Positions 9,357 through 17,490 of a stretch of DNA of 64,000 nt are shown here, in pieces. Position numbers and translations under genes: made by a program. A model generated the notes under the pieces. It saw only the letters and a program-made list of their open reading frames with translations. It searched no databases and was not told the DNA's origin. Source of the DNA: Allocatelliglobosispora scoriae (GTDB lineage Bacteria > Actinomycetota > Actinomycetes > Mycobacteriales > Micromonosporaceae); contig NZ_JACHMN010000002.1 of the NCBI RefSeq assembly GCF_014204945.1, forward strand, positions 1,316,503 through 1,380,502, read 5' to 3'. Position 1 is the first letter of the stretch. Each line of letters starts with the position of its first letter.

Positions 9357-10373
9357 ATGACGCGCAGACTGGCTGAAGTCGCCAAGTACGTGGGGGTCAG
9401 CGAGTCAACGGTGTCTCGGGTCCTGAACGACAAACCCGGCATCTCGGATGCCACCCGGTCGGCCGTGCTGACCGCTCTCGACGTGCTCGGCTACGAGCGC
9501 CCCACGAAGCTGCGCGGCGAACGGGCCCGGCTGGTCGGCGTCATGCTCCCCGAGATGGAGAACCCGATCTACCCCGCCTTCACCGAAGTGGTCGCGGGCG
9601 CGCTGGCGAAGCGGGGCTTCACCCCCGTGCTGTGTACGCGCACCGTCGACGCCGTCTCCGAGACGCAGTACATCGACATCCTCCTGGAGCAGACCGTCTC
9701 CGGGGTGATCTTCGTCGGCGGCCTCTACCAGCAGACCGACGCGTCGCACGAGCCCTACCACCGCCTGCGCGAACGCAGCCTGCCGGCCGTGCTCGTCAAC
9801 GCCGCGATCGAAGGGCTGCCCTTCCCCCGGGTCTCCTCCGACGACGCACACGCCGTGGACCACGCCTACGGGCACCTCGCCGCGCTCGGGCACGACCGGA
9901 TCGGCCTGCTGCTCGGCCCGCCCGGGCACGTGCCGTCGGGTCGCAAGCTCGCCGCCTACCACGAGGCTCGACGCCGGCACGGCCACACCTCGCCGGAGCT
10001 GGTCAGCCATACGGTCTTCGCGATGGAGGACGGCCACGCCGGTGCGACCCGCCTGGTGCAGCAGGGTGCGACCGCGCTGATCTGCGCCAGCGACGCCCTC
10101 GCCATCGGTGCCATCCGGGCGGCGAAGCGGCTCGACCTCGTCGTACCGTCCGACCTCTCGGTGATCGGCTACGACGACGCCGCGGTGATGGCCTACACGG
10201 ATCCGCCGCTGACGACGGTGCGGCAGCCGGTCGAGGCGATGGGTCAGGCGGCGGTGGCGCTGCTGATCAGCCAGATCGAGGGCCACGCGGTCCCGACCGA
10301 CGAGCTGCTCTTCGAACCCGAGCTCGTGGTCCGCGCGTCCACCGGCGCGGCGCGCGCTCCCCAGCCCGCGTAG
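9357..10373 (+). CDS. LacI-family transcriptional regulator
   Basis: 338 residues. The N-terminal helix-turn-helix plus hinge is complete (RRLAEVAKYVGVSESTVSRVLNDKPGIS, residues 3-30), followed by a periplasmic-binding-protein-like effector domain with RPQ-V/TTVRQPVEAMG near the C-terminus. Such proteins repress sugar genes and release DNA on binding an oligosaccharide. No sugar genes are adjacent: asparaginase lies upstream and an amino-acid ABC operon converges from downstream. It could be the repressor for the CebR-like palindromes at 42737-43088, but nothing links them directly. Confidence 0.92.
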   Translation: MTRRLAEVAKYVGVSESTVSRVLNDKPGISDATRSAVLTALDVLGYERPTKLRGERARLVGVMLPEMENPIYPAFTEVVAGALAKRGFTPVLCTRTVDAVSETQYIDILLEQTVSGVIFVGGLYQQTDASHEPYHRLRERSLPAVLVNAAIEGLPFPRVSSDDAHAVDHAYGHLAALGHDRIGLLLGPPGHVPSGRKLAAYHEARRRHGHTSPELVSHTVFAMEDGHAGATRLVQQGATALICASDALAIGAIRAAKRLDLVVPSDLSVIGYDDAAVMAYTDPPLTTVRQPVEAMGQAAVALLISQIEGHAVPTDELLFEPELVVRASTGAARAPQPA

Positions 10374-10390
10374 CGGTCGGTCCCACTCCC

Positions 10391-10478
10391 CTGAATTTTA
10401 ATGCTGGGCACGCCGCGAAAAGTGCAACAAAGGTCAGGATCAACCCGGGCACACGGCGTGTCCAGCATTAAAGTTCAG
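10391..10478. repeat. Stem-loop element, family D
   Basis: Inverted arms of 25 bp with 23 matches at 10391-10415 and 10454-10478 (starting CTGAATTTTAATGCTGG) surround a 38-nt loop. It lies between convergent genes and may terminate both. Same size class as the other palindromes of the window but different sequence. The rest of the gap to 10594 shows nothing else I can support. Confidence 0.75.
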
Positions 10479-10594
10479 GATCGACAGCCGTCGGCACGCG
10501 TGACTCGTGGAACGACACCCCGCGTGGTCAGCCACGAGGGACGGTGGTGGCGACGCCACGCGCGGGGAGGGGAACCGCCCGGGGCGAGCAACCG

Positions 10595-11341
10595 CTACAG
10601 GCGGCCGGCCTCGATGATGCGCTGCAGGAACTGCCGCGTGCGGGGCTGCTGAGGATCGCCGAGGACCTGCTCCGGCGGGCCCTGCTCCAGGATCGCGCCC
10701 TGCTCCAGGAAGCAGATCCGGTCCGCGACCTGGCGGGCGAACCCCATCTCGTGGGTGGCGATCAGCATCGTCATCCCGTCGCCCTTGAGGTCGCGCACCA
10801 GGCTCAGCACCTCCCCCACCAGCTCGGGGTCGAGCGCCGAGGTGACCTCGTCGAGCAGCATCAGCCGGGGCGAGTTCACGAGCGACCGGACGATCGCCAC
10901 CCGCTGCTGCTGCCCGCCGGAGAGCCGGTCGGGGAACTCCCGGGCCTTGTCGGCGAGCCCCACCCGCTCCAGCAGCTCCAGCGCGCGGGCCTCGGCGGCG
11001 GCGGTGCTCAGGCCGTGCACCCGGATCGGCGCCAGAGTCACGTTGTCCAGCACGCTGAGGTGCGGGAACAGGTTGAAGGACTGGAAGACCATGCCGATGC
11101 GACGGCGTACCAGATCGGGGTTGGTCTTCGGGTCGGTGATGTGCTCGCCGTCGAGGTGGATGCTGCCGTCGTCGAGCGTCTCCAGCAGGTTGACGCAGCG
11201 CAGCAGGGTCGACTTGCCCGAGCCGGACGCTCCGATCAGCACGACCACCTCGTGCTCCGCGACATCGAGGCTCAGGTCGCGCAGGACGACGTTGCCGCGG
11301 AACTCCTTGCGCACGTCGCGGCACTCCAGCACGGCGCTCAT
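10595..11341 (-). CDS. Polar amino-acid ABC transporter ATPase
   Basis: 248 residues with Walker A (GASGSGKST), signature LSGGQQQRVAI, Walker B (LMLLDEVTSALD) and the H-loop (ATHEMGFARQ). The sequence ITDPKTNPDLVRRRIGMVFQSFNLFPH is typical of GlnQ/HisP/ArtP-class importers. It energises uptake with the permease at 11338 (4-bp ATGA-type overlap) and the binding lipoprotein at 12209. Last gene of a four-gene minus-strand operon starting at 14494. Confidence 0.95.
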   Translation of the reverse strand: MSAVLECRDVRKEFRGNVVLRDLSLDVAEHEVVVLIGASGSGKSTLLRCVNLLETLDDGSIHLDGEHITDPKTNPDLVRRRIGMVFQSFNLFPHLSVLDNVTLAPIRVHGLSTAAAEARALELLERVGLADKAREFPDRLSGGQQQRVAIVRSLVNSPRLMLLDEVTSALDPELVGEVLSLVRDLKGDGMTMLIATHEMGFARQVADRICFLEQGAILEQGPPEQVLGDPQQPRTRQFLQRIIEAGRL

Positions 11342-12198
11342 GCCGAACCCTCCGCGGATTGGCGGCGAGCCGCGCGCAGGGTGACCCAGTCGGTCACCGC
11401 GATCAGCGGGATCGCCATGAGGACGAAGAGCACGCCCGCCACGACATAGGGCGTGTAGTTGTAGGTCTCGGCGGTCTGGATCTGCGCCACCCGGATCGCG
11501 TCGATGGGGCCGGCGAGCGAGATGAGCCCGACGTCCTTCTGCAGCGCGACGAGGTCGTTGAGCAGCGGCGGGGCGACCCGGCGCACGGCCTGCGGCAGCA
11601 CGACGTGGCGCATCGTCTGCCGATAGGTCAGCCCCAGCGACCGGGCCGCCGCCCGCTGCGACGGGTGCACCGACTCGATACCGGCCCGGAACACCTCGGC
11701 GAGGTAGGCGCCGTAGGTGATGACCAGCGCGATCCCGCCCAGCACCAGCAGCGGTGGCGTGCCCTGCAACCGCAGCCCCGGTACGCCGAAGGTGAGCAGG
11801 TAGAGCACGATCAGCAGCGGCATGCCCCGGAAGAGGTAGGTGTAGGAGGTGGCGAGCGCCCGCAGCGGGAAGAAGACCGCCGGGCGCAGCGTGCGCAGCA
11901 CCGCCACCCCCAGCCCGAGCAGCAGGGCGCCGATCGCGCAGAAGAAGAGCAGCTGCACGTTGAGCCAGAGCCCGCGCAGGATCTCCGGCAGCGACTCCCG
12001 AGCGACCTCGGCGTTGAGGAAGGTCTCCCGCACCCGGTCCCAGCCGGGTGCACCGGTGATCGCCACCACCGCCAGCACGCCGAGCACGGCGGTGGAGGCG
12101 GCGGCGATGACGATCGACGTGATCGTCTGCCGTCGCCGGTAGGCCAGTCGCTCCCGTTGCAGGGCGCTGACCTCGTAGGCGGGGGTGGTGGCGGTCAC
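11338..12198 (-). CDS. Polar amino-acid ABC transporter permease
   Basis: 286 residues, HisMQ/GlnP family. Several transmembrane helices are visible, with an N-terminal helix (TITSIVIAAASTAVLGVLAVVAI) and the coupling-loop motif EVFRAGIESVHPSQRAAARSLGL, the EAA loop that docks on the ATPase. Only one permease gene is present, so a homodimeric pore is likely. It overlaps the ATPase gene and begins 10 bp after the binding-protein gene. Substrate is a polar amino acid; glutamine, glutamate or arginine cannot be separated here. Confidence 0.94.
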   Translation of the reverse strand: MTATTPAYEVSALQRERLAYRRRQTITSIVIAAASTAVLGVLAVVAITGAPGWDRVRETFLNAEVARESLPEILRGLWLNVQLLFFCAIGALLLGLGVAVLRTLRPAVFFPLRALATSYTYLFRGMPLLIVLYLLTFGVPGLRLQGTPPLLVLGGIALVITYGAYLAEVFRAGIESVHPSQRAAARSLGLTYRQTMRHVVLPQAVRRVAPPLLNDLVALQKDVGLISLAGPIDAIRVAQIQTAETYNYTPYVVAGVLFVLMAIPLIAVTDWVTLRAARRQSAEGSA

Positions 12199-12208
12199 CG
12201 GTGCTCCG

Positions 12209-13081
12209 TCAGCTCAGCGTGGGCGCACCGGCGACACCGGCGAGCCACTGCTTCTCGATGGCGGCGAGGGTGCCGTCGGCGCGCAGCGCGTCGACGGCCT
12301 GGCTCACGCAGCCGGTCAGCGCCGAACCCTTGTCCAGCACCAGGCCGAACTGCTCCGGAGTGCCCGCGGGCTGCGCCACCTGGCCGACGATGATGCCGTT
12401 GTCGAGCTCCGCCGAGGTGATGTAGAAGGCGGTCGGCAGGTCGACGACGATCCCGTCGACGGTGCCGTTCTGCAGCTGCTTCTTGGCGTCGTCGTTGTTG
12501 TTGAAGACGGCGGGCTGCGCGGTCGGCTTGATCACCTCGGTGATCGCCCGGTAGCTCGTCGTGCCGACCTGCGCGCCGAGCTTGGCGCCCTTGAGGTCGG
12601 CGAGCGACTTCGCCCCGGCGATCTTGGAACCCTTGACGGTGATCACCGTCTGCGTCACGTCGTAGTAGGGCGAGGAGAAATCGACGGCCTTCTTGCGGTC
12701 CTCGGTGATCGAGAACTCGTTGACGTCGAAGTCGTAGGTCTTCTTCCCCGGCGCGATCGCGTTGTTGAAGGTGACCCGGGTCCAGACGACCTGGTCCTTG
12801 GCGTAGCCGAGCTTGGCGGCGATCGCGTAGGCGACCGCCGACTCGAAGCCCTGCCCGCTCTCGGGCTTGTTGTCGGCGAACCACGGCGGGTAGACCGGGT
12901 CGTCGGTGCCGATGGTGAGCTTGCCCGCGGCGAGGGTGGCGAGCTTGTCGGGGGTGCAGGCCGAGGGCGCCGCCGAGGTGGCGGCGACGGTCGGCTCGTC
13001 CTGCGGCGCGCATGCGGCCAGCGCCGCCGCCGCGAGCACGGCGGCGGCTAGCACTGCGGAGCGAAGAGGTGGGGTACGCAT
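12209..13081 (-). CDS. Amino-acid-binding lipoprotein of ABC importer
   Basis: 290 residues. N-terminal lipoprotein signal with lipobox LAAC (residues ~21-24), Ala-rich linker, then a type-II periplasmic binding fold: GKLTIGTDDPVYPPWF, GFESAVAYAIAAKLGY and DFDVNEFSITEDRKK match the family-3 amino-acid binding proteins. It is anchored outside the membrane and delivers substrate to the permease. Start ATG 13081 follows AAGGTGCTGGG and lies only 9 bp behind the ATP-grasp-like gene, so the transporter is co-transcribed with that enzyme. Confidence 0.94.
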   Translation of the reverse strand: MRTPPLRSAVLAAAVLAAAALAACAPQDEPTVAATSAAPSACTPDKLATLAAGKLTIGTDDPVYPPWFADNKPESGQGFESAVAYAIAAKLGYAKDQVVWTRVTFNNAIAPGKKTYDFDVNEFSITEDRKKAVDFSSPYYDVTQTVITVKGSKIAGAKSLADLKGAKLGAQVGTTSYRAITEVIKPTAQPAVFNNNDDAKKQLQNGTVDGIVVDLPTAFYITSAELDNGIIVGQVAQPAGTPEQFGLVLDKGSALTGCVSQAVDALRADGTLAAIEKQWLAGVAGAPTLS

Positions 13082-13090
13082 CCCAGCACC

Positions 13091-14494
13091 TTAACCTAGT
13101 GATGCGGTAGGAATTACGGGCGTGTCCGGGAGCTGATGCATCGCACACCCCAGGAGCACCGACTTGTCCGCATTGATGCTCAGGACGGTGATGTTGGCCG
13201 TGACCGGGGCCACCCGCAGCGCCATCCCGCCATAGCCATCGGGCCCCGACGGCATCGAGAAGACGCCGAGGTTGATCGTGTAGTCGGTGAGCTCGCCGTC
13301 CGGCGCGGGCACCAGTTGCGGCACCGGGCGCACCCGCCGCTGCAGGATCCACCCGCCGTCCATCGCCGCCTCGACCCGCTGCGCCCAGTCCGCCGGGTCG
13401 GCCTCCCAGCCGGGCAGCACCCCGCTGCCGCTGTGCAGCAGGGCCGGCTTGAGGATCAGCTCCGCCCGCTGCGCGAGCGCGTGGTCGAGCAGCTCGACCC
13501 GCTCGCCGGACTCCAGCGTCACCGTGCCCGGGCGGCACACCCGGGTCCACGGCAGGATCCGGTCCAGGGCTGCGAGGGTCTCCGCGTCGAAGCGGTGGCG
13601 GTGCGCCTCGTCGGAGAGCATCGCCAGTGCCGCCTTGGAGCCGAAGACCTGGCAGCCCAGCGGAGTGAAGATCTCCACCTCGCCGCGCTCGGCTGCGGCG
13701 AGCAGCGGATCGATCAGCTCGTTGGCCTCGGGACCGGTCGCCTGCTGGAGCATGAACATCCGGTAGACCACGTCGATCCGGTGCCCCTCGTCCCAGACAC
13801 CGCCGTCGCGGTATTCGAGTCGGCCGAGGTGGGTCGGGATGCTGGTCAGGCCGTAGCTGTCGCGGTGCATGTCGGTGCAGAGCCGCAGTGGCGCCTCGTT
13901 GACGGGGAACTGGTCCGGCCAGTCGCACATCGCGATCACCGGCTGGGAATCGGGCGCCAGCCCGCACTCCTGCCGCATGCTCGCCAGGCACTCGGCCACC
14001 ATGTCGACGGAGCCCAGCCGGTGCTCGGCCGCGAACCCGGCGAGCACCGGGTGCGCCAGCAGCGCGTCGTTGAGCAGGCCCGCCTCGATCATGCCGATCG
14101 TGCTGCCCACGTTGTACTCCAGCAGCTTGAAGCCGGTCGCGTCGGCATACATGTCGGCGCGGGCGAAGCGGGTCACCGGCGCGCCGGACTGGGTGCGCAC
14201 GACGAAGCCGACCTGCCGCTCGGTGAGGCCCACGGCGGTGGCGAAGGCGCCGAGATCACCGCCGAAGAGCAGGTCGGGCAGGCTGGTCAGGGCGGCGTGC
14301 ATGGTGGACAGATCCCGGACCAGCCGGGCGTGCTCCGCCTCGGCGAAGAAGACCGGCCGGGCCAGGGCGCGCTGGCCGTAGAACGACTCGACGATGGCGG
14401 GCAACCGGTCCGGGGGCAGGAGGTCGGACGCGGTGAGCCCGCGGGATCTGATCTCGTTGATGTACTGCTCGGTGAGTGACAAACCTGGCGACAC
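13091..14494 (-). CDS. ATP-grasp-like ligase co-transcribed with amino-acid importer
   Basis: 467 residues, no signal peptide. The C-terminal half has ATP-grasp-like elements: LILKPALLHSGSGVLPGW (Lys and Gly-rich loop) and GGWILQRRVRPVP, while the mid-N-terminal region FKLLEYNVGSTIGMIEAG resembles the acidic substrate/metal loop of circularly permuted ATP-grasp proteins such as the glutathionylspermidine-synthetase group. Such enzymes form amide bonds through acyl phosphates. GTG at 14494 follows AGAGGAAC. Being first in an operon with an amino-acid importer suggests it uses the imported amino acid. I do not recognise a characterised homologue; substrate unknown. Confidence 0.6.
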   Translation of the reverse strand: MSPGLSLTEQYINEIRSRGLTASDLLPPDRLPAIVESFYGQRALARPVFFAEAEHARLVRDLSTMHAALTSLPDLLFGGDLGAFATAVGLTERQVGFVVRTQSGAPVTRFARADMYADATGFKLLEYNVGSTIGMIEAGLLNDALLAHPVLAGFAAEHRLGSVDMVAECLASMRQECGLAPDSQPVIAMCDWPDQFPVNEAPLRLCTDMHRDSYGLTSIPTHLGRLEYRDGGVWDEGHRIDVVYRMFMLQQATGPEANELIDPLLAAAERGEVEIFTPLGCQVFGSKAALAMLSDEAHRHRFDAETLAALDRILPWTRVCRPGTVTLESGERVELLDHALAQRAELILKPALLHSGSGVLPGWEADPADWAQRVEAAMDGGWILQRRVRPVPQLVPAPDGELTDYTINLGVFSMPSGPDGYGGMALRVAPVTANITVLSINADKSVLLGCAMHQLPDTPVIPTASLG

Positions 14495-14563
14495 TGACGG
14501 GTTCCTCTCTGCGACAGTCCTCCGGAGCCTATGGCCGCCGTATGACGCTGAGATTCCGTCTCA

Positions 14564-14632
14564 GCCGCAACTCTTCAAGAGTTGTCGCCTCAGGCCGCCA
14601 GGCCTTGGCGACAACTCTTGAAGAGTTGCGGC
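14564..14632. repeat. Double family A palindrome arranged as long inverted repeat
   Basis: Two exact CAACTCTT-N-AAGAGTTG palindromes at 14568-14584 and 14612-14628 sit inside 26-bp perfect inverted arms (14564-14589 and 14607-14632), so the segment can fold as two small hairpins or one long one. It lies between the start of the ATP-grasp gene and the end of the antiporter gene. Confidence 0.9.
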
Positions 14633-14644
14633 GATCTACAGCCG

Positions 14645-15877
14645 TCAGGCCGGTTGGACCGAACCGGTGAGGTCGTCGTCGGGGTCGTGCTGGCCGGGGA
14701 CGACCGGTGGCGGGAGCGGGTCGCGTCGAGCCGCCCGGCGGCGCATCAGCGGCTCGACGCCGCGGGCGATGAGCGGACCGGCGACGGCGAGGATCAGCAC
14801 ATAGGCCGCGGCGAGCGGACCGAGTTGCGGTTCGATGCCGGCCGCGACCGCGAGTCCCGCGATGACGATGTTGAACTCGCCGCGCGGCAGCAGCGCCACC
14901 CCGGCTCGCAGGCGGCCCTGCGGGCCGATCCCGGCCCGGCGTGCCGCCCACCATCCGGTGCCCAGCTTCGTCAGCACGCCCGCCAGTGCCAGGAGCAGCG
15001 CGATCCCGGCCACCGGCGGCAACGCGGACGGATCGGTCTGCAGGCCGAAGAAGACGAAGAAGACCGCCGCGAAGAGGTCCCGCAGGGGGGTGAGCAGTTC
15101 CCGCGCCGTGTGTGCGAGCGGACCGGACAGGGCGATGCCGACGAGGAACGCGCCGACCGCGGCCGAGACCTGGAGCTGCTGCGCGACACCGGCGACGAGG
15201 ACGGTGAGGCCCAGCACCTTGAGCAGCAGCACCTCCTGGCTCGGCGACGCGACGAAACGCTCGACCCAGTGGCCGTAACGCAGGGCCACCACCAGGATCA
15301 CCGTGATCGTGCCCGCCGCGATGGCGAGCGTCGTGGCGCCCGCGACGAGCCCCGCACCGGCGAGCAGCGCGGTGAGGATCGGCAGGTACATCGCCATCGT
15401 GAGGTCCTCGAAGACCAGCAGCGAGAGCACGACCGGCACCTCGCGGTTGCCGAGCCAGTCCAGGTCGGCGAGGACCTTGGCGGTGATGCCGGAGGAGGTG
15501 ACGTACGTGATGCCGCCCATCGCCACCGCCGCGACCGGACCCCAGCCCAGCAGCAGCGCCACGGCGACTCCGGGTGCGGAGTTGAGCACCAGGTCGACGA
15601 GGCCGGCCGGGGCGTTGTGCCGCAGCGTGCTCACGAGCTCCGGAGCCGTGTACTCCAGGCCCAGCGTGAACAGGAGCAGGATCACGCCGATCTCGGCACC
15701 GACGGCGGTGAACTCGGTACTCGTGGCGAGCGGCAGCAGACCGCCCTGGCCGAACGCGAGCCCGGCGAGCAGGTAGAGCGGGATCGGGGAGATGCCGATC
15801 CGGACGGAGAAGGCGCCCAGCAACCCGAGGCTGAGGATCACCGCGCCGATTTCGATCAGGGCGATGGCACCGTGCAT
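14645..15877 (-). CDS. Monovalent cation/proton antiporter (CPA2 family)
   Basis: 410 residues with about a dozen hydrophobic helices. Motifs such as GLLPLATSTEFTAVGAEIGVILLLFTLGLEY and FFGLQTDPSALPP are those of KefB/RosB-type CPA2 antiporters, which exchange K+ or Na+ for protons. The protein lacks the C-terminal TrkA-N domain of KefB; that role is taken by the separate gene at 15892. ATG at 15877 follows GGGGAGTCGCAG, 14 bp behind the regulatory gene, making a two-gene operon like KhtTU of Bacillus. Confidence 0.9.
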   Translation of the reverse strand: MHGAIALIEIGAVILSLGLLGAFSVRIGISPIPLYLLAGLAFGQGGLLPLATSTEFTAVGAEIGVILLLFTLGLEYTAPELVSTLRHNAPAGLVDLVLNSAPGVAVALLLGWGPVAAVAMGGITYVTSSGITAKVLADLDWLGNREVPVVLSLLVFEDLTMAMYLPILTALLAGAGLVAGATTLAIAAGTITVILVVALRYGHWVERFVASPSQEVLLLKVLGLTVLVAGVAQQLQVSAAVGAFLVGIALSGPLAHTARELLTPLRDLFAAVFFVFFGLQTDPSALPPVAGIALLLALAGVLTKLGTGWWAARRAGIGPQGRLRAGVALLPRGEFNIVIAGLAVAAGIEPQLGPLAAAYVLILAVAGPLIARGVEPLMRRRAARRDPLPPPVVPGQHDPDDDLTGSVQPA

Positions 15878-15891
15878 CTGCGACTCCCCGC

Positions 15892-16374
15892 TCAGCCGTG
15901 CGCGAAGATGTCGGCGACGGCGGCGGTGCCCTCTTCGGTGCCGACCGCCACGACGAGGTCGCCGGGGTGGAAGACGTAGTCCGGGCGCGGGCTCGCCACG
16001 ATCTCCCCCGCACGGATGACCGCGACGATGGAGGTGCCGGTACGCGTACGCGAGCGGGTGTCACCCAGCGTGCGCCCGTCGTAGGGCGAGCCGGCGATGA
16101 TCGGGACCTGGGTGGTCTTCAAGCCCACGACCTGGCGCTGGAGGTCGGCGAGGCGCTCGACGATCCGCGCCGTGCCGAGCAGCTCGGCGACGCCGTTGGC
16201 CTCGTCGGTGGTGAGGGAGAGCGCCGCGATCGCGGTGTCGGGATCGTCGGGCCGATAGATGACGAGGTCACGGCGCCCGGAGACGTGCGAGACGACGGCT
16301 GCGTGCTGGCCCCGCGAGGTGCGGAACTCGTGCCGAAGGCCGATACCGGGCAAAGCGGTACGTTCGACATCCAC
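15892..16374 (-). CDS. TrkA-C domain regulatory subunit of cation/proton antiporter (KhtT-like)
   Basis: 160 residues. An N-terminal ~70-residue part (TALPGIGLRHEF) resembles KhtT, and residues ~85-158 form a TrkA-C (RCK-C) domain (TIVAVIRAGEIVASPRPDYVFHPGDLVVAVGTEE). In KhtTU systems this soluble subunit gates the antiporter in response to ligand and pH. GTG start at 16374 with GAGGAGCAC upstream. The operon is divergent from the STM4015 gene across 176 bp that must hold both promoters. Confidence 0.87.
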   Translation of the reverse strand: MDVERTALPGIGLRHEFRTSRGQHAAVVSHVSGRRDLVIYRPDDPDTAIAALSLTTDEANGVAELLGTARIVERLADLQRQVVGLKTTQVPIIAGSPYDGRTLGDTRSRTRTGTSIVAVIRAGEIVASPRPDYVFHPGDLVVAVGTEEGTAAVADIFAHG

Positions 16375-16550
16375 AGCAGTGCTCCTCGCCTCCGGCGGAC
16401 CGGTGGCCCCGATCCGCGTCCGGACAGCTTACCCGCTCTTGATCCATCACGCCGTGGTGTCCACAGTGGACGACAGCTCGCGCGCGTCTCGCCGGGGATG
16501 TCGGTCGGGGCTGCTATCGTCCCTGCGATTGCCCGACTGCGGAGGCCTCG

Positions 16551-17477
16551 ATGACGATTAACAGCCACATCACCACCTTCGCCGGCCTGCCGGTGCTGGA
16601 GTATGTCGACGGCGCCCGGGCGGACGACCCCGCCGCGGTCGCCTGGCGGATCGAGGACCCGGACTATGACGGCGGCGATGTCTTCCGTGCCCGCCTCGCG
16701 GCCCTCGTCGCCGAGCCGTGGGCGGACCGGATCACCGCGCTGATCCTCGGATCGTGGGGCAGCACCTATGACAGCGCGCCGCCGCTGGAGCTGGTCATCG
16801 AGGCCGCGGCCAAGCTGCCCGCACTGACCGCGCTCTTCATCGGCGAGATCACCTTCGAGGAGTGCGAGATCTCCTGGATCCAGCAGGGCGACATCACGCC
16901 GGTGCTCGAGGCCTTCCCGAAGCTGGAGGTGCTCACCGTCCGGGGCACGGAGGACCTGCAGCTCAAGCCGCTGCGCCACACCGGCCTGCGCAAGCTGACC
17001 TTTGAGGCCGGCGGCCTGCCCGCCGAGATCGTCCGCGCCGTCGGCGAGTGCGACCTGCCCGCGCTCCAGCACCTGGAGCTGTGGCTCGGCACGGACAACT
17101 ACGGCGGTGACGCGACGGTCGACGACCTGACGCATATCCTCATCGGCTCCCGCCTGCCCTCGCTGACCTATCTGGGCCTGCGCGACGCGGAGATCGCCGA
17201 CCTGGTCGCCGCCGCCCTCGCCGGAGCGCCCATCGTCGCCCGCCTCACCGAGCTCGACCTGTCGCTGGGCATCCTCTCCGACGTGGGTGCCAGTGCCCTG
17301 CTCGCCGGGCAGCCCCTGATCCACCTGCTCAAGCTCGACCTGCACCACCACTACATCAGCGAGCCGGTCATGGACCGCCTCAACGCCGAGCTCGGCGAGG
17401 CGGGCGTCGCCGTCGACCTCTCCGACGCCGGCGACCCGGAGGACGTCGACGAGCGCTATGTCGCCGTCGCCGAGTGA
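16551..17477 (+). CDS. STM4015-family protein (leucine-rich-repeat-like)
   Basis: 308 residues, soluble. After a ~60-residue N-terminal part the sequence is a series of leucine-rich-repeat-like strands (LPALTALFIGEI, FPKLEVLTVRG, LPALQHLELWLG, LPSLTYLGLRDAE, LTELDLSLG, LLKLDLHHHY). This matches the family named after Salmonella locus STM4015. ATG at 16551 follows GGAGGCCTCG. First gene of a coupled operon with ATP-grasp, hydrolase and two radical SAM proteins. An LRR surface could recruit or present a partner; no function is established to my knowledge. Confidence 0.85.
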   Translation: MTINSHITTFAGLPVLEYVDGARADDPAAVAWRIEDPDYDGGDVFRARLAALVAEPWADRITALILGSWGSTYDSAPPLELVIEAAAKLPALTALFIGEITFEECEISWIQQGDITPVLEAFPKLEVLTVRGTEDLQLKPLRHTGLRKLTFEAGGLPAEIVRAVGECDLPALQHLELWLGTDNYGGDATVDDLTHILIGSRLPSLTYLGLRDAEIADLVAAALAGAPIVARLTELDLSLGILSDVGASALLAGQPLIHLLKLDLHHHYISEPVMDRLNAELGEAGVAVDLSDAGDPEDVDERYVAVAE

Positions 17478-17490
17478 GCCGCCGCCCCCG

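Noticed and set aside
10391-10478. Stem-loop elements as retron msr-msd or as miniature transposons with known ends
   Set aside because: No reverse transcriptase or transposase gene in the window and no visible target duplications; only the palindromic structure is supported.
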